From DATJYV01 sp035499415 (GTDB lineage: Bacteria; Bacteroidota; Ignavibacteria; UBA10030): DNA of 5,525 bases. The stretch lies in the NCBI GenBank assembly GCA_035499415.1, contig DATJYV010000163.1, positions 1 through 5,525 on the forward strand. Reading direction: 5' to 3'. The position numbers and the translations under genes are program-made. Below, in pieces: positions 5,296-5,525 of this stretch (the first letter of the stretch is position 1; each line of letters starts with the position of its first letter). Below the pieces are notes generated by a model. That model was not told the origin of the DNA. It saw only the letters and a list, made by a program, of their open reading frames with translations, and searched no databases.

Positions 5296-5328
5296 AATAG
5301 ATTGAGCGGATATTCCGCCTGACCCTCC

Positions 5329-5525
5329 ATGAAATCCCTCTCGCTCGACGGCGAGCGTTTGACGCTCGGTCAACTCGCCGACATCGCCTATAATAGAAGC
5401 AAGGTCGAGCTTTCATCCATCGCAAAGCAAAAAATCGACCGTGCGCGGGGAGTTGTTGACGCGTGGCTGAAGTCCGGCGAAACGATCTACGGTGTCACAA
5501 CGGGTTTCGGTGAGTTCTCAAACGT
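5329..5525 (+). CDS. hutH: Histidine ammonia-lyase, N-terminal part, cut by window edge
   Basis: Histidine ammonia-lyase removes ammonia from L-histidine to give urocanate, the first step of the hut pathway; it is a cytoplasmic tetramer with the self-formed MIO cofactor. Only the first 65 complete residues of ~500 are present, so the Ala-Ser-Gly cofactor triad is not visible. Seen: the N-terminal SLDGERLTLGQLADIA region (5-20), then ETIYGVTTGFGEFSNV at 51-66. Its Tyr54 in YGVTTGFG corresponds to the catalytic N-terminal Tyr of the aromatic ammonia-lyase family. Start: ATG 5329 comes just after an in-frame stop at 5320-5322, so it is the first possible ATG; no clear Shine-Dalgarno precedes it. 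A phenylalanine/tyrosine ammonia-lyase or aminomutase would share this motif, but hutU in the same window favours HutH. Codon use resembles the middle genes, not the GC-rich part of hutU. Confidence 0.93.
   Translation, partial: MKSLSLDGERLTLGQLADIAYNRSKVELSSIAKQKIDRARGVVDAWLKSGETIYGVTTGFGEFSN

Larger units (their letters stand above)
5099..5328. other. Divergent control region between the two-component operon and hutH
   Basis: A 230-bp gap between genes transcribed away from each other, with no credible coding sequence. It contains a good minus-strand promoter at 5212-5240, a weaker plus-strand candidate at 5267-5295, and two small hairpins in the minus-strand leader (5121-5155). The two promoters lie only about 27 bp apart, so a bound regulator could affect both sides. 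Confidence 0.6.

Noticed and set aside
5241..5328. Sigma54 (-24/-12) promoter before hutH, expected if the NtrC-type regulator controlled it
   Set aside because: No GG-N10-GC arrangement close to TGGCAC-N5-TTGC was found here or upstream of hutU and the sixA-like gene by eye.
1..5525. tRNA, rRNA, CRISPR array, insertion sequence or transposase
   Set aside because: No repeated spacer pattern, transposase frame, long terminal inverted repeats or tRNA-like arms were seen; nothing besides the codon shift in hutU suggests a mobile element.

Overview
The window looks like a piece of a bacterial histidine-utilisation (hut) locus with a signalling cluster set inside it. It starts inside hutU (urocanate hydratase, minus strand) and ends inside hutH (histidine ammonia-lyase, plus strand). 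The two hut genes point outward, about 4.7 kb apart. Between them are five complete minus-strand genes. In transcription order they are: a soluble receiver-histidine-kinase protein (5098-3989), a sigma54-type response regulator of the NtrC family (3962-2589), a SixA-like phosphohistidine phosphatase (2446-1958), an adenosine-specific kinase (1940-1458), and a small exported SUOX-fold (molybdopterin-oxidoreductase-like) protein (1372-863).

The organism cannot be fixed from the sequence alone. Moderate GC in the middle, sparse Shine-Dalgarno signals and this gene mix would fit an uncultured Bacteroidota/Ignavibacteria-like bacterium or a neighbouring phylum, but this is a guess. The first ~540 bases differ sharply: sampled 60-base lines there are about 77-80% G+C, against 43-48% at 721-780 and 901-960. 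Almost every hutU codon there ends in G or C. The shift falls inside one reading frame, at a highly conserved stretch of hutU, which suggests a mosaic gene or an assembly chimera.

Layout: 1-655 hutU 5' part; 656-862 intergenic with a perfect 14-bp palindrome; 863-1372 exported SUOX-fold protein; 1458-1940 and 1958-2446 a tight two-gene unit (17-bp gap, strong ribosome binding site); 2447-2588 intergenic with a clear intrinsic terminator closing the two-component pair; 2589-3962 and 3989-5098 the two-component pair (26-bp gap) driven by a good sigma70-type promoter at 5212-5240; 5099-5328 divergent control region; 5329-5525 hutH 5' part.

Working model (inference): the kinase-like protein and the NtrC-type regulator form one operon. 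Their receiver domains match without gaps, with the key residues at the same positions. The kinase-like protein has no sensor or membrane domain, has Tyr where the H-box phospho-accepting His is expected, and has Asn for the G1-box Asp. It may therefore be a pseudokinase, or a phosphatase or relay partner, rather than a classical autokinase. A phosphohistidine phosphatase in the next unit would fit a modulated phosphorelay. Whether this set controls hut genes is not shown by the sequence.
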